Below are positions 44,969-54,710 of a stretch of 64,000 nucleotides of DNA, piece after piece. Origin of the DNA: an uncultured Myxococcales bacterium (GTDB taxonomy: Bacteria; Myxococcota_A; UBA9042; DTJE01); the NCBI GenBank assembly GCA_903857665.1, contig CAIOFV010000157.1, positions 1 to 64,000 on the forward strand, given 5' to 3'. A model generated the notes under the pieces. That model saw only the letters and a list, made by a program, of their open reading frames with translations. It did not search any database and had not been told where the DNA came from. Made by a program: the position numbers and the translations under genes. The first letter of the stretch is position 1, and each line of letters starts with the position of its first letter.

Positions 44969-47251
44969 TCAGCGCCTGGGCGAAGTCGAAGTGGCGCCGC
45001 GGAACATCCATGCGCCGGTTTCGGTGAGCAGGAAGACCACACGGTAGACCAGCAGTTCGGATTCGGGCCCGGGAGGCAGCACCTTCATCAACTGCCCCAT
45101 GCTGGGGTTCTGGTCCAGCAGGTTCACCACCCGCATTTCGCGCGGCAGCAGTTTCAGATCGGGCAGCGAAACGCGGGCGCTGTCGGTCCGAGCCAGGCGA
45201 CGGGTCGCCGATTCGTTCAGGAAGGCCCGCAACAGCGGCAGGTCGTACTGGGCGCGAATCGCCTCGGCCAGGGCTTCCATCGGGTCCAGGTCCAGCGTCA
45301 CCGCGGCCTTGGGCGAGGACACGTTCTCGAAGAACCCGTACCAGCCTGTGTCCCAGCGGAAGATGTCCAGAAAGCGTTCGCGGAACTGCACCTGGAGCGC
45401 CTCGGCCAGTTCGTGCGCGCCCACGACGCCCTGGGACACGAGCGCATCCCCAAGACGGCCGGTGACGTTCCGCGACTGCTGGATCGCGGTCGTCACGGAT
45501 TCGCGGGTCGTCAGCCGCCGGCGAACCAGGAATTCGCCCAGCAGTTCGTTCTTCAGGTTCGAATAGATGAAGCGCGGGCGGCCGTCACGGAAGTAGATTT
45601 CCTTCTGGTTGGAACCCTGCTTCAGGGTCAGCAGGCCGCTCAGCCGCTGGACGCGCGCGATCTGGGTCACCAGTCGGACCATGTTCCGGCGTTCCAGGCC
45701 CCCTTCGAACAGCAGCACGCGCCGGGACGTTTCGACGCCCACGTCGCGCATGTGGCCGCGGAATGCGGCCACGTCGCCGACGCGCATCCACTCGCCATCG
45801 TTCATCGAGCAGGTTTCGTCCTCGGTGATCGAGCGGCTCTTGAGCAGGCTGAGGACGTTGTCGAACGAAACCGGCCCGAAGATATTGCCCTCGGCGTCCC
45901 GGATCCGGAAATTGGCGGTCTGGGGAGCCACCCGAGACGTCTTGGTGTTGGGTTCCGTCAGCCTCAGCCCGGAATCCTCGAAGGACAGGTCGGGGGCTTC
46001 GGCTGCCGGCGCAGGCGGCGGTACGACATGCGACACCAGGGCCACCGGCTGCGACGGCCGACGGGTTGTCGGGACGACAGGCGGCAAGGCCGACGGCGGC
46101 GTCAGCAGGTGCGCCGGAGGGGGCGTGAGCGGGCGGAGCGGAGCGGGCGTGGCCATCCGCGGCGGCATCGGCGTGGGTTCGCTGGCGCCCGACACCGGGG
46201 TGGATTCGTTCGCCTGGTCGAGCAGGGCCTGCCGGGTCCCCTCGGTCACCTCCTCGACTTCCAGCGGCAGCAGTTCCTGTTCGGATTCTTCCGGGAACAG
46301 GTCCCGGATGAAGCCCGCCAACTGCGACGAGCCGACCCGGTGGTTCCGGGCGTACAGCCAGTCCTGCAGGTCGCCCAGGAAGTCCTGGGCGTTGCGGTAG
46401 CGCCGCTCGCGGTCCTTCGCGAGGACCTTGCGCAGGATGTCGGCCAACCCGGCCTCGATCTCCGGATGTCGGGCCAGTCGCTTTTCGACGTCGGCGTCGC
46501 GGACGTTGATCAGGGTCTGGAGGTCCGTCCGCCCCAGGAACATGCGCTTGAGGGTCAGCGTTTCGAACAGGATGACCCCGAGGCTGAAGATGTCGGACCG
46601 GTGATCGACGTCCCGGCCCATGACCTGCTCGGGGGACATGTAGCCCAGTTTGCCCTTCAGCACCCCGCCGCCCTGGTCGCCACTCGACGTCGCGGCTTTC
46701 GCGACGCCGAAGTCGGTCACCTTCACTTCGCCGTCGAACGACACCAGCACGTTCGAAGGGGATACGTCGCGGTGGATGATCTGCAGGGGATTCCCGTAGG
46801 GGTCCCTGGCGTTGTAGGCGTACCACAGCGCCTTGCAGACCTCGCTGACAATGTGGACGGCCAGCTCGGGCGTCAGCGTCCGACCCACCTTGTTCGCACG
46901 CGCCATCACGCGCTGCAGGTCGCGCCCGTGCACCAGTTCCATCGCCAGGTAGTACTGGCCCTCGACCTGGTCGAACTCGTAGATGCTGACGATGTTCGCG
47001 TGCTGCAACGGCGCCGTGATCCGCGCCTCATCGACGAACATCTTCACGAAGGACGGGTCCCGGGAGTATCCCAGGAGGATGCGCTTGATGACGACGACCT
47101 TCTGGAAATCCTCGGCGCCGCGCACGACGGCCTTGAAGATTTCCGCCATGCCGCCCGAACCGATCTTTTCCAGCAGGAGGTACTTGCCGAACTGGCGGGG
47201 GCGCATCTGGGAGACGTTGGAGGCGGTGTTCGCGTTCGCTTCCTGGCTCAC
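44969..47251 (-). CDS. Ser/Thr kinase with GYF_2 and PATAN (DUF4388) domains
   Basis: A 760-aa kinase. The N-terminal kinase domain (about residues 20-310) has GSGGMA, VVIK, DFG and SPE, but the catalytic loop is HRDVSPSN, with Ser replacing the usual catalytic Lys. A Pro-rich linker is followed by a GYF_2/DUF4339-like segment (about residues 440-490) and a PATAN/DUF4388 domain (about residues 520-660). The HRDVSPSN variant is common in myxobacterial kinases and some are active, so this is not evidence of a dead enzyme. ATG at 47251 lies near TTGACA. It converges with a gene sharing its C-terminal domain. Confidence 0.88.
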   Translation of the reverse strand: MSQEANANTASNVSQMRPRQFGKYLLLEKIGSGGMAEIFKAVVRGAEDFQKVVVIKRILLGYSRDPSFVKMFVDEARITAPLQHANIVSIYEFDQVEGQYYLAMELVHGRDLQRVMARANKVGRTLTPELAVHIVSEVCKALWYAYNARDPYGNPLQIIHRDVSPSNVLVSFDGEVKVTDFGVAKAATSSGDQGGGVLKGKLGYMSPEQVMGRDVDHRSDIFSLGVILFETLTLKRMFLGRTDLQTLINVRDADVEKRLARHPEIEAGLADILRKVLAKDRERRYRNAQDFLGDLQDWLYARNHRVGSSQLAGFIRDLFPEESEQELLPLEVEEVTEGTRQALLDQANESTPVSGASEPTPMPPRMATPAPLRPLTPPPAHLLTPPSALPPVVPTTRRPSQPVALVSHVVPPPAPAAEAPDLSFEDSGLRLTEPNTKTSRVAPQTANFRIRDAEGNIFGPVSFDNVLSLLKSRSITEDETCSMNDGEWMRVGDVAAFRGHMRDVGVETSRRVLLFEGGLERRNMVRLVTQIARVQRLSGLLTLKQGSNQKEIYFRDGRPRFIYSNLKNELLGEFLVRRRLTTRESVTTAIQQSRNVTGRLGDALVSQGVVGAHELAEALQVQFRERFLDIFRWDTGWYGFFENVSSPKAAVTLDLDPMEALAEAIRAQYDLPLLRAFLNESATRRLARTDSARVSLPDLKLLPREMRVVNLLDQNPSMGQLMKVLPPGPESELLVYRVVFLLTETGAWMFRGATSTSPRR

Positions 47252-47309
47252 CGCTCCTCCCGTCGTACCCGTCGAACCGCAGCGCCGAACCTGCGAACGG
47301 GTCCGCCCG

Positions 47310-47339
47310 ATTGTCCCCGCTCAGGTGCCGCGTTGTCAA
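47310..47339 (-). promoter_or_regulatory. Putative promoter of the PATAN kinase gene
   Basis: On the minus strand TTGACA (47334-47339) and GACAAT (47310-47315) are 18 bases apart. The start would fall about 50 bases before the ATG at 47251. The rest of the 194-base gap shows nothing else. Confidence 0.45.
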
Positions 47340-47445
47340 GCGTTCCGGGGCACGCGGAACGAGGCCCGGAGACCCCCTGGCACACCGTAAGCTTCGGCCT
47401 CGCCGGAGGAACCATCAACGCGAAGGAATTGCGGGAAGATTCGAT

Positions 47446-48888
47446 TCAGTGGACGCCGCGGATCGTGATCTTCACGTTTCCGGTCGGGCCGCCGCCGGAA
47501 CTGTGGTCCCCGGACGTCACGCCCCAGTAGGTCACGCCGGCGATCGCGCCCAGGCCGACCACCAGCGCGGTCCAGAACCACCACTTGTTGACGACGTTGA
47601 ATTCCTTGGGCTTCTTGCCCGTGTCGCGGAAGATGGGCGAATTCGGGTCGACCATCAGGTCCTCGCCGGACCCGGAGGAACCGCCAGCCGCCACGGCACC
47701 ACCAGCCTCGGGAATCGCGACGGGCGGGGCTTCGAGTGCCGCCAGGGCCGATTCAGCACCGGCGTTCAGCCCGGTCAGCCGCGACAGCAGTTCCTGCAGG
47801 CCCGACACCAGCGTGGCGTCACGGGCCAGTTCCTGCCGAACCGGCACGGCATTCCCCGCGCGCCAGTACACGCCCTGCAACGCGAAGCCCTTCTTGTCGG
47901 CCGTCACGCGCAGGAGCACCAGGTCCGAAGCGCCGGCCCGCTCGGCCAGGGTCTTCGCTTCGGCCGACGGGATCGCCTTGTCCAGGGTCTTCGTGATCCC
48001 CTGCACGCCCTCGTCGATGGCCTTCCGGTTCGAAGCCGTCACGACGGGAACATCGACGCGCTGCTCGGGGCCGCCGCGAACCGCGACGAACTGCGCCCAG
48101 CGCTCGTGCCCTTCGGCGAACACGCTGACGAGGTGCTCGCCCAGCTTCAGCCCGCTGATCTTGATCGGGGCGAATCCGCGGAACTCGCCGCCCACGTAGA
48201 CCTCGGCGCCGGGCACGTCGCCCATCTGGATGTCCAGGCTGCCGTCCGGGGCCTCTTCCAGTTCCCGCTGGATCTGGGCGAACAGGTTGCGCGCATCCAG
48301 GCTGAACGAGTATTCGCCCTGCTTCTGGCCCGGGTACAGCAGCATCGACCGGCGCACGGCCTCCTTCGCCTGCAACTGCTTGCGCGCCTGCAGCGAAGCG
48401 ATCCCCAGCCCCTTGTAGGTCCGCGCGACCAGCACCCGATCGGCCAGCCCCAGGACGGGCTGCAGCATCGATTCGGCCTCGCGATAGGTGACCAGCGCTT
48501 CGTCCCACTTCTGGCTGCTGAGGGCCTTGTACCCCAGGTCCACCTTCGCCTGCACGGCAGCAAGGGTGGAATCGGGCAGCACTTCCGTCATCGGGGCACG
48601 GCCCAGCCCGGCGGGCGCCAGCCGATCCGCCGCGCCACGCAGAAGCCCGCGGATGACCATCGCCGTCGTGGCGTCCTTCTTCCCTTCCTTCGGGACCACG
48701 AAGAGGGCCAACCGCCGGGACGACGCACCCGGGGCGGCCTGGGCCCGGGCCTCGTTGATCAGCGACAACGCGCCCGTGACCTCCAGTTGCAGCAGGCTCG
48801 CGGCCAGGAAGGCCGCAATGCCCACGAACAGCGGCGACCGACGGGTGGGAACCAGGGACAGGAACCGGTTTTTCCGGGTGGCGTTCAT
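47446..48888 (-). CDS. PEGA-domain envelope protein with TPR-like helices and C-terminal membrane helix
   Basis: A 480-aa exported protein. An N-terminal signal segment (about residues 20-50) leads to TPR-like helices (about residues 100-205) that include GYKALSSQKWDEALVTYREA, then a PEGA domain starting near VPGAEVYVGGEFRG. A membrane helix (WFWTALVVGLGAIAGVTYWG) lies near the C-terminus, with a short Gly/Ser/His tail. It probably anchors at the inner membrane and projects outward. ATG at 48888 has GGGAGGA upstream and a 13-base gap from the kelch lipoprotein, so the two are cotranscribed. Confidence 0.82.
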   Translation of the reverse strand: MNATRKNRFLSLVPTRRSPLFVGIAAFLAASLLQLEVTGALSLINEARAQAAPGASSRRLALFVVPKEGKKDATTAMVIRGLLRGAADRLAPAGLGRAPMTEVLPDSTLAAVQAKVDLGYKALSSQKWDEALVTYREAESMLQPVLGLADRVLVARTYKGLGIASLQARKQLQAKEAVRRSMLLYPGQKQGEYSFSLDARNLFAQIQRELEEAPDGSLDIQMGDVPGAEVYVGGEFRGFAPIKISGLKLGEHLVSVFAEGHERWAQFVAVRGGPEQRVDVPVVTASNRKAIDEGVQGITKTLDKAIPSAEAKTLAERAGASDLVLLRVTADKKGFALQGVYWRAGNAVPVRQELARDATLVSGLQELLSRLTGLNAGAESALAALEAPPVAIPEAGGAVAAGGSSGSGEDLMVDPNSPIFRDTGKKPKEFNVVNKWWFWTALVVGLGAIAGVTYWGVTSGDHSSGGGPTGNVKITIRGVH

Positions 48889-48901
48889 CAAGGAGTCCTC
48901 C

Positions 48902-50623
48902 CTACTGCGCCGTCGGGGCCAGGTTCGTCTTCAGGTTCGGGGGCGCGTACAACTCCAGCAGGCCCTGGGTACCATCCGAGAGGCCCGGGGCGTCCACGAG
49001 GCCGCCCACCACCAGCAAGGTGTCGTCGATGAGGCGTTCGACCGAGTGGCCGGCGCGCGCGAAGAACTCCGCCTGGCCCGCCGCCGGGGTCGCGAACGTC
49101 TTGGTCGCGAAGTCGAAGGCGCACGCGCCGCCGTTGGCGACGCCGTTGAAGTCCATGTACCCGCCCAGCAGAACGGCGCTGTCGGCTTCGAACGAGCCCG
49201 CCGTCTTGTGGAAGAACCGCGCCGCGCAGGGCGCATCGATCGCTTCGGCCGTGACCACGTCCGCGGAGTCGATCGTCAACACCCACGCCTTGGGCTGCGG
49301 GGCCGTCAACGCGGCGTTCTGGTAGACCGCGCCGCCCGCGACCAGGAACTGCTTGTTGCCGTTCGCGGTTTCGCTCAAGGGCGTGAGCGTCGGGAAGAAC
49401 AGGAGGGGCAACCCGCCCACCGCACGAGCCCGGAACGCGCCGCTGGCGCCGGCCTCCTGCTTGGAGGACTGCGTGAAGATTTCCACCACGGCGTCCAATT
49501 CGGTCGTGCCGCCCACCACCAGGGTGCGCGTGAGGCCCTGGCTGGTGTCTTCCAGCTTGGCCATCGCCGCGCCGTTGTGCTGCCGGTTCAGGACCAGGCT
49601 GTTCTGCTGCAGGTTCAGCAGGCCGCCGCTCGCAACGCCCGCGGCATCCTTGTCACCGTAAGGCGCCCACATTTCGGCGGTGTTGTAGTTCGCGGCGTCC
49701 AGCGGCCACTTGCCGCCACCCGTGATCAAGACGGTATTGTCGAAGAGGCGGGCAACGGTCGGGAAGACGCGCCGCAAGGCCATCTGCTTGACGTTGCCCG
49801 AGTGGTCCACGCCGGCCTCGCTGAAGGTGGACGTCGCGAGGTCGAAGATTTCGTAGGAGTTCAGGCTGTCGGCGGTATCGACCTGGAACGGGAAATCGCC
49901 AGCCTTCATCGTCATTTTCGTGGTGCCGCCGAAGACCAGGACCTTTTCACCGCCGGCGAGGGGCAGGTACACCATCGCGTGACCGGCCCGCGCGGACGTC
50001 ATCGCGCCGACCTCGGTGACTTCGCCCTTCGCGGGATCATATATAAAGGCGTTCTTGGCAGCCCCGCCGAGCGCGAACGACCCGTCCCCGTTGTCGGTGG
50101 ACGTCGTGAACCCCCCCGTGATCAACACGCGGCCGTCGCCCAGGGCCACCGAGGCCGGGAACGCACGCTGCGTGTAGGTCTGGGGCGCACCGACGCAGGT
50201 GAACGCGCCGTACCGCGTGAGGACCATCTCGACCGCCGTCGTGCGGTCCTGGGCAACGGCGACCTCGCGCCGTCGGCCGAACCACGCCGGCGCGTCCTTG
50301 CTCGTGTCCTGGCCCGGGGTGAACCCCAGGACCGTGACGACGTTGTCAAGGCCGGCGGGCACGCTGCCCAGCGACACATCCTGGGTGGCAGCCGTGATCT
50401 TGGCCGAACCCTCGGCCAGGATCACCGTCTTGCCCGTATCCCGGGCGGCGCCGGTGACGAGTACCTGGACCAGGTCCACCGCCGCCTGTGGCGCGGTGCC
50501 AGTCTCGCAGGTGCTCTTCAGGGCCGTCGCGACGACGCCGATCGCGCCCTCGCCCGGGCCATCCGCGCCGCACGCCACCAGGCCGAAGGCCAGAACAGCA
50601 GCAAACAGGGTTCTCGTCGTCAT
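48902..50623 (-). CDS. Kelch-type beta-propeller lipoprotein
   Basis: A 573-aa lipoprotein. Signal peptide ends in LVACG, so Cys17 is the likely lipid site. The mature part carries repeating beta-propeller blades such as GDGRVLITGGF, GGEKVLVFGG, DNTVLITGGG and DDTLLVVGGL, the GG pairs typical of kelch/galactose-oxidase-like blades. No catalytic residues were seen. It probably sits on the outer membrane. It begins the two-gene set with the PEGA protein. ATG at 50623 sits under promoter elements at 50685-50714. Confidence 0.88.
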   Translation of the reverse strand: MTTRTLFAAVLAFGLVACGADGPGEGAIGVVATALKSTCETGTAPQAAVDLVQVLVTGAARDTGKTVILAEGSAKITAATQDVSLGSVPAGLDNVVTVLGFTPGQDTSKDAPAWFGRRREVAVAQDRTTAVEMVLTRYGAFTCVGAPQTYTQRAFPASVALGDGRVLITGGFTTSTDNGDGSFALGGAAKNAFIYDPAKGEVTEVGAMTSARAGHAMVYLPLAGGEKVLVFGGTTKMTMKAGDFPFQVDTADSLNSYEIFDLATSTFSEAGVDHSGNVKQMALRRVFPTVARLFDNTVLITGGGKWPLDAANYNTAEMWAPYGDKDAAGVASGGLLNLQQNSLVLNRQHNGAAMAKLEDTSQGLTRTLVVGGTTELDAVVEIFTQSSKQEAGASGAFRARAVGGLPLLFFPTLTPLSETANGNKQFLVAGGAVYQNAALTAPQPKAWVLTIDSADVVTAEAIDAPCAARFFHKTAGSFEADSAVLLGGYMDFNGVANGGACAFDFATKTFATPAAGQAEFFARAGHSVERLIDDTLLVVGGLVDAPGLSDGTQGLLELYAPPNLKTNLAPTAQ

Positions 50624-50684
50624 GCTCCGTGGTCTCCCGGTGATCTGCCCAAGGGCCAACCGACAAAGGACCATTGTTGACGGG

Positions 50685-50714
50685 AGGATAGGACAGGACG
50701 GAGGGGGAAGTCAA
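50685..50714 (-). promoter_or_regulatory. Putative promoter of the kelch lipoprotein gene
   Basis: On the minus strand TTGACT (50709-50714) and TATCCT (50685-50690) are 18 bases apart. The start would lie about 55 bases before the ATG at 50623. Confidence 0.5.
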
Positions 50715-50765
50715 CCGGAATACGGCGTCCCGGTGGGGCTGGGGGCATCTGCCGAGCACCCCGCG

Positions 50766-51890
50766 TCACGGCGGAATGCAGCCGACCTCCAGGGGGTGCT
50801 CGCACACGCCGGCACCGCTGGCCAGCGCGTTGCTGAAAACCTGGCAGGAATCGTCTGTGCAGTCGATGGAGTCGGGCGTGCAGGCGTCGCTCGGGCTGCA
50901 CGCCGGATGGAGCGCCCCGGCGGTGTTGCACCCGGTGGCCACGCGGATCTGATCGACGTAGACACCTTCGAAATGGTTGCTGTTGGAATCCCCAGAGTCG
51001 AAGGACAGGCGAAGCGCAATGGACTGGTTGGTCCAGGCGGACAGGTCGCCGACCACGTGAACGAACTGCTTGTTGGTCGTCTTGTCGATGGCGACCGATG
51101 TGAAGACGTCCGGGGCCTCTTCGACCGAGCCGGGGCTCGACACGACCAGCACCCGGAACAGGTCCAGCAGGGCCGAAGCCGGGACCGAGGGGATCAGCGG
51201 CTCGGAATCGATCCATACATATAACGACACGAAGAACGACGTATTCTGCGGATCCAGGGGCGGGATGAAGAAGGTCGGCGACGTCAGTTTGCCCCTGACC
51301 AGGGTGGCGTCAAGCCCTTTCGGATTGACTGGATTGCACGAGTCATCCAGGGCGCCGTTGTAGTAGGTCCAGCACTTCGTCGCGCCGAAATACGCGCTCC
51401 AGTCGCCGAACGCGGCACGGTGGTTGGTCACCTGCCACGTGACCTTGCCGTTGTTCGGCCCCAGTTCGGTCACGGCCCAGCCAACGAGGCCGTCCTCGAA
51501 TCCCTCCGAAAAGATGTCCCGCTCCCGGCAGCATCCGATTTCCCAGGTCAGCGCGCAGACGTTCGGCGTGGTCGTCTTGTCGCAGTACTTCCGGTTCTGG
51601 CAGGTGTCGCCGGCAGGGAACGCGACGCTTTCACAATCCTTGTCCTTGGCGCACGTCGTGGGGGCTTCCGCGTCCGACGTGGAGTCGGCTCGAGCATCGG
51701 CGACCGGCAATTCACCGTGTGCGTCGCCGATCGCATCCGCACCGGCCTCCTCGAAACCGTCCTCGACGTCCGTCCACTCATCGAGGTCTTCGTACGGGTT
51801 CCCCGGGGTCTTGCTGCCGCAACCCGCGACGACGATGAAGAGCAGGGCGACCCGTCCAGACAGCCCCGGCCACCGGTCCCATCGGCCCAT
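50766..51890 (-). CDS. Cys-rich lipoprotein with C-terminal CTxD-type motifs
   Basis: A 374-aa lipoprotein with lipobox VVAGC. An acidic linker (about residues 30-80) leads to a Cys-rich part (CAKDKDCESVAF and CCRERD), then a long beta domain similar to a jelly-roll, and a Cys-rich end with CTPDSIDCTDDSCQ, a pattern frequent in Myxococcota surface lipoproteins. No enzyme motif was found. ATG at 51890 has GGGGAGG upstream. A TATGCT lies at the right distance from no clear -35. It diverges from pilM. Confidence 0.8.
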   Translation of the reverse strand: MGRWDRWPGLSGRVALLFIVVAGCGSKTPGNPYEDLDEWTDVEDGFEEAGADAIGDAHGELPVADARADSTSDAEAPTTCAKDKDCESVAFPAGDTCQNRKYCDKTTTPNVCALTWEIGCCRERDIFSEGFEDGLVGWAVTELGPNNGKVTWQVTNHRAAFGDWSAYFGATKCWTYYNGALDDSCNPVNPKGLDATLVRGKLTSPTFFIPPLDPQNTSFFVSLYVWIDSEPLIPSVPASALLDLFRVLVVSSPGSVEEAPDVFTSVAIDKTTNKQFVHVVGDLSAWTNQSIALRLSFDSGDSNSNHFEGVYVDQIRVATGCNTAGALHPACSPSDACTPDSIDCTDDSCQVFSNALASGAGVCEHPLEVGCIPP

Positions 51891-52037
51891 TCCGGAACCT
51901 CCCCCCCCGAATGCCGGACGATTCCGGCACCGTCCCAAGCATACCGTTTTCTCCGGACATCGCGACAGCCCGAAGCGAATCCCGCGCCACGCGACAGCGT
52001 CCACGAACCCGCTCCCCCTTTGCCCTCGGCACTTTTC

Positions 52038-52066
52038 TTGACACATCAATACCTCGATGCGAACAT
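52038..52066 (+). promoter_or_regulatory. Putative promoter of the pilMNOP operon
   Basis: TTGACA at 52038-52043 and a weak GAACAT at 52061-52066 are 17 bases apart. The start would lie about 20 bases before ATG 52093. The 202-base divergent region (51891-52092) contains no other clear element. Confidence 0.4.
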
Positions 52067-52092
52067 GACCTCGGCCGAAACTGGACGTTCGA

Positions 52093-53163
52093 ATGGCCTT
52101 GCTCGGCGGACGTTCCTCCCTCGTCGGGGTCGACATCGGATCGTCCTCGATCAAGCTGGTGCGACTGCAGCAGGCGAAGGGTTCGTGGGAACTCGTCGCC
52201 TTCAGCCTGGGTCACCTGCCCCCTGAAGCCATCGTCGAAGGCCGCATCATGAATTTCGCCATCGTCATCGAACGATTGCGTGAACTGATGCGGGAGGCGG
52301 GGATCAAGAACGCCCCGTGCGCCCTGGCGATCGCGGGCAGTTCCCTGATCATCAAGCGCCTCTCCCTCCCGGAAATGACCCGCGCCGAATTGAACGAATC
52401 GATCCTCTGGGAGGCCGAACAGTACATCCCGTTCGACATCAAGGACGTGAACGTAGACGCCCAGATCCTCAACCCGCGTGCGGGCCAGGGGCAGATGGAC
52501 GTGCTGATGGTCGCGGCCAAGAAGGAAGTGGTCAACGAATACGTGTCGGTCGCGGTCGAGGCCGGCATGAAGCCCGCCGTGGTCGATGTCGCCATCTTCG
52601 CGGCCATGAACATGTTCGAAGTGAACTACATGATCCCGGCGGATCAGACGCTGGCCCTGCTGAACGTGGGCGCCAACTCGATCAACGTGGGCGTCCTTTC
52701 CGGCGGCGCGGTCGCCTTCACGCGCGACATCGCCGTGGGAGGCTCCCTGCTGACCGCGGAAATCCAGCGCCATTTCAACGTGTCCCACGAGGAAGCCGAG
52801 GCGTTCAAGACCGGCGCCGAATCCAGCCTGTCGTCCTCGACCATCGCGCGTGAAGTCAACAAGATCGCGGACCGGACCTGCGACTCGATGGTCACCGAAG
52901 TGCAACGCTCGCTGGACTTCTTCGTGGCGACATCGGTCAAGGCGGACATCCAGCGGATCTTCCTCACGGGCGGCTCGGCACAATTGCCGGCCCTCATTCG
53001 CGCCCTCGAGCGCCGGATGGAAGTGCCCGTCGAACTGGTCAACCCGTTCCGGAACATCTCGGTCGATGCCAGGAAGTTCGACATCGACCTCCTTCAGCGG
53101 GCGGCCCCTGTGGCTGGCGTCGCCGTCGGCCTCGGGCTCCGCCGACCGGGGGATGGCGCATGA
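52093..53163 (+). CDS. pilM: Type IV pilus assembly ATPase-like protein PilM
   Basis: A 356-aa actin-like cytoplasmic protein. The ATP-binding signatures are VGVDIGSSSIKLVRL and ALLNVGANSINVGVL, with FLTGGSAQLP near the end. PilM sits on the inner face of the membrane and binds the N-terminus of PilN in the alignment subcomplex. Length and motifs are typical. ATG at 52093 overlaps no upstream gene. Its stop overlaps pilN by four bases (ATGA). Confidence 0.95.
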   Translation: MALLGGRSSLVGVDIGSSSIKLVRLQQAKGSWELVAFSLGHLPPEAIVEGRIMNFAIVIERLRELMREAGIKNAPCALAIAGSSLIIKRLSLPEMTRAELNESILWEAEQYIPFDIKDVNVDAQILNPRAGQGQMDVLMVAAKKEVVNEYVSVAVEAGMKPAVVDVAIFAAMNMFEVNYMIPADQTLALLNVGANSINVGVLSGGAVAFTRDIAVGGSLLTAEIQRHFNVSHEEAEAFKTGAESSLSSSTIAREVNKIADRTCDSMVTEVQRSLDFFVATSVKADIQRIFLTGGSAQLPALIRALERRMEVPVELVNPFRNISVDARKFDIDLLQRAAPVAGVAVGLGLRRPGDGA

Positions 53164-53972
53164 TTCGCATCAACCTACTCGGCCTCAAGGCCAAGCCGAA
53201 ACCGACCGCATCCCGCAAGCAACTGGTGGTCTTCGCCGCCCTCCTCGTCGTCGAAGGCCTGTTCCTCTTCCTGTGGCACCAGAAGCTGGCGGCCGACCTG
53301 GCCGAGGCGACCAAGCGGACCAAGGACGCCTCCGCCAAGATCGACGATCTCAAGCGCGTCAAGCAGTCCTGGGAGCAGTGGCAGGCCGAAAAGGCGGACC
53401 TCGATCGGCAGACCCAGGTCTTCGAGACGCTCCGCGCCGATCAGATCGGCCCGCCCATGATGCTCCAGTACCTGTCCTACGCGCTGACCCCCCTGGACGA
53501 CTCTCCGGCAGGTCGCGACGAGGCCCGCGCGCAGGAACTGGCCGGCTGGAACCCGAAGTGGGACGCCCGACGCGTCTGGCTGGGCGCGATGCGCCAGACC
53601 GAGCAGCAGGTGACATTCGACGGCCAGGCCCTCGATCACGAGGACGTCGCCGAGTTCTATCGCCGCCTGGAGTCCACGGACTTCTTCTCGGGGGTCGAAC
53701 CGGGCCTGCAGACCCGCAAGGTCCATTCCGAGCTCGGAATCCGCTACGTCGATTTCACGGCGAAGGCGAACGTTTCCTACAGGGCGGCCATCGAGCCTGA
53801 TCAGAAGCCTGCCGAGGCGACGCCGCCGGCCGGTGCCCCGCCCCCCTCGGGCCCCGGTGCCCCGGGTGGTCCGGGCGCTCCCGTGGGCGGCAAGCCCGGT
53901 GCGATGAACGATTCCCCGGCGTCAGGGCCCCTGGCCGCCGTGTCCGGCGAAGCCAAGCCCTCCGCGAGGTGA
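53160..53972 (+). CDS. pilN: Type IV pilus alignment protein PilN
   Basis: A 270-aa protein. The N-terminus MIRINLLGLKAKPK is the PilM-binding INLL motif, then one membrane helix (about residues 22-40) and a coiled-coil and alpha-beta periplasmic part. A Pro/Gly/Ala-rich tail (about residues 213-250) is longer than in most PilN proteins. It joins PilM and PilO in the inner-membrane pilus complex. ATG overlaps the pilM stop, so translation is coupled. Confidence 0.92.
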   Translation: MIRINLLGLKAKPKPTASRKQLVVFAALLVVEGLFLFLWHQKLAADLAEATKRTKDASAKIDDLKRVKQSWEQWQAEKADLDRQTQVFETLRADQIGPPMMLQYLSYALTPLDDSPAGRDEARAQELAGWNPKWDARRVWLGAMRQTEQQVTFDGQALDHEDVAEFYRRLESTDFFSGVEPGLQTRKVHSELGIRYVDFTAKANVSYRAAIEPDQKPAEATPPAGAPPPSGPGAPGGPGAPVGGKPGAMNDSPASGPLAAVSGEAKPSAR

Positions 53973-53975
53973 CCG

Positions 53976-54710
53976 ATGGACAAGTTCCTCGAGCTTCCCC
54001 TGCCCCAACGCGTGCTCCTCGTCGGGGCCTGCCTGGCGGTGCTGGGCGGCGCGACGTACTACCTGCTGATCTCCCCGGTCAGCGACGGGATCTCGTCCCA
54101 GGCAAAGAAGTACAAGGCCCTGATGGCCGAATACTCCCAGTTGAAGGGCTACGATTCGACCGAGTTCAAGCAGCGCCTGGAGCAGGAGCGCGCCGACGCC
54201 ATCCGCAAGCGGGTCGAATACAGCAAGATGCTTCCGCGCGAGGAAGAGCTCCCCGACTTGATCACGTCCATCAAGGCCGATGCCGATTCGTCCGGGCTGA
54301 TCGTCGCCCGCTTCGAGCCCGGGAAGACCAAGGAGGAGGGCAACAGTTATCGCGGGCTGCCCTTCAGCCTGGAACTCGTTGGCACCTACTCGCAGCTGGT
54401 CACCTTCCTGCAGACCCTCGCCCAGCCCAGCAAGCGACTGGTCAACGCCAAGAACATGACGATCAACATGCTGCCACCGGGTGCCCTCGCGGGTACGGCG
54501 GGTGACGTCGGCATGCTGCGGCTGCTCCAGGACCGCGAACGTGCGCGCGGCCTGACGCCGAACGAGCGGTACGCGCGCACCGTGCTGCAATTCGAGGAAT
54601 TGTCCAAGCGCTCGCTGCTGAAGGTCGATATGACGGCGATGGCATACATCTACACGGGCACCACGCCGGCACCCGCCGGAGCGCCCCGTGCGCCGGGAGG
54701 GCCGAAGTGA
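53976..54710 (+). CDS. pilO: Type IV pilus alignment protein PilO
   Basis: A 244-aa membrane protein with one N-terminal helix (about residues 12-32), a coiled-coil stretch (about residues 38-75) and the periplasmic ferredoxin-like fold with ELVGTYSQLVTFLQTLAQP. Its partner is PilN. It starts three bases after the pilN stop and its stop overlaps the pilP start. Confidence 0.92.
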   Translation: MDKFLELPLPQRVLLVGACLAVLGGATYYLLISPVSDGISSQAKKYKALMAEYSQLKGYDSTEFKQRLEQERADAIRKRVEYSKMLPREEELPDLITSIKADADSSGLIVARFEPGKTKEEGNSYRGLPFSLELVGTYSQLVTFLQTLAQPSKRLVNAKNMTINMLPPGALAGTAGDVGMLRLLQDRERARGLTPNERYARTVLQFEELSKRSLLKVDMTAMAYIYTGTTPAPAGAPRAPGGPK

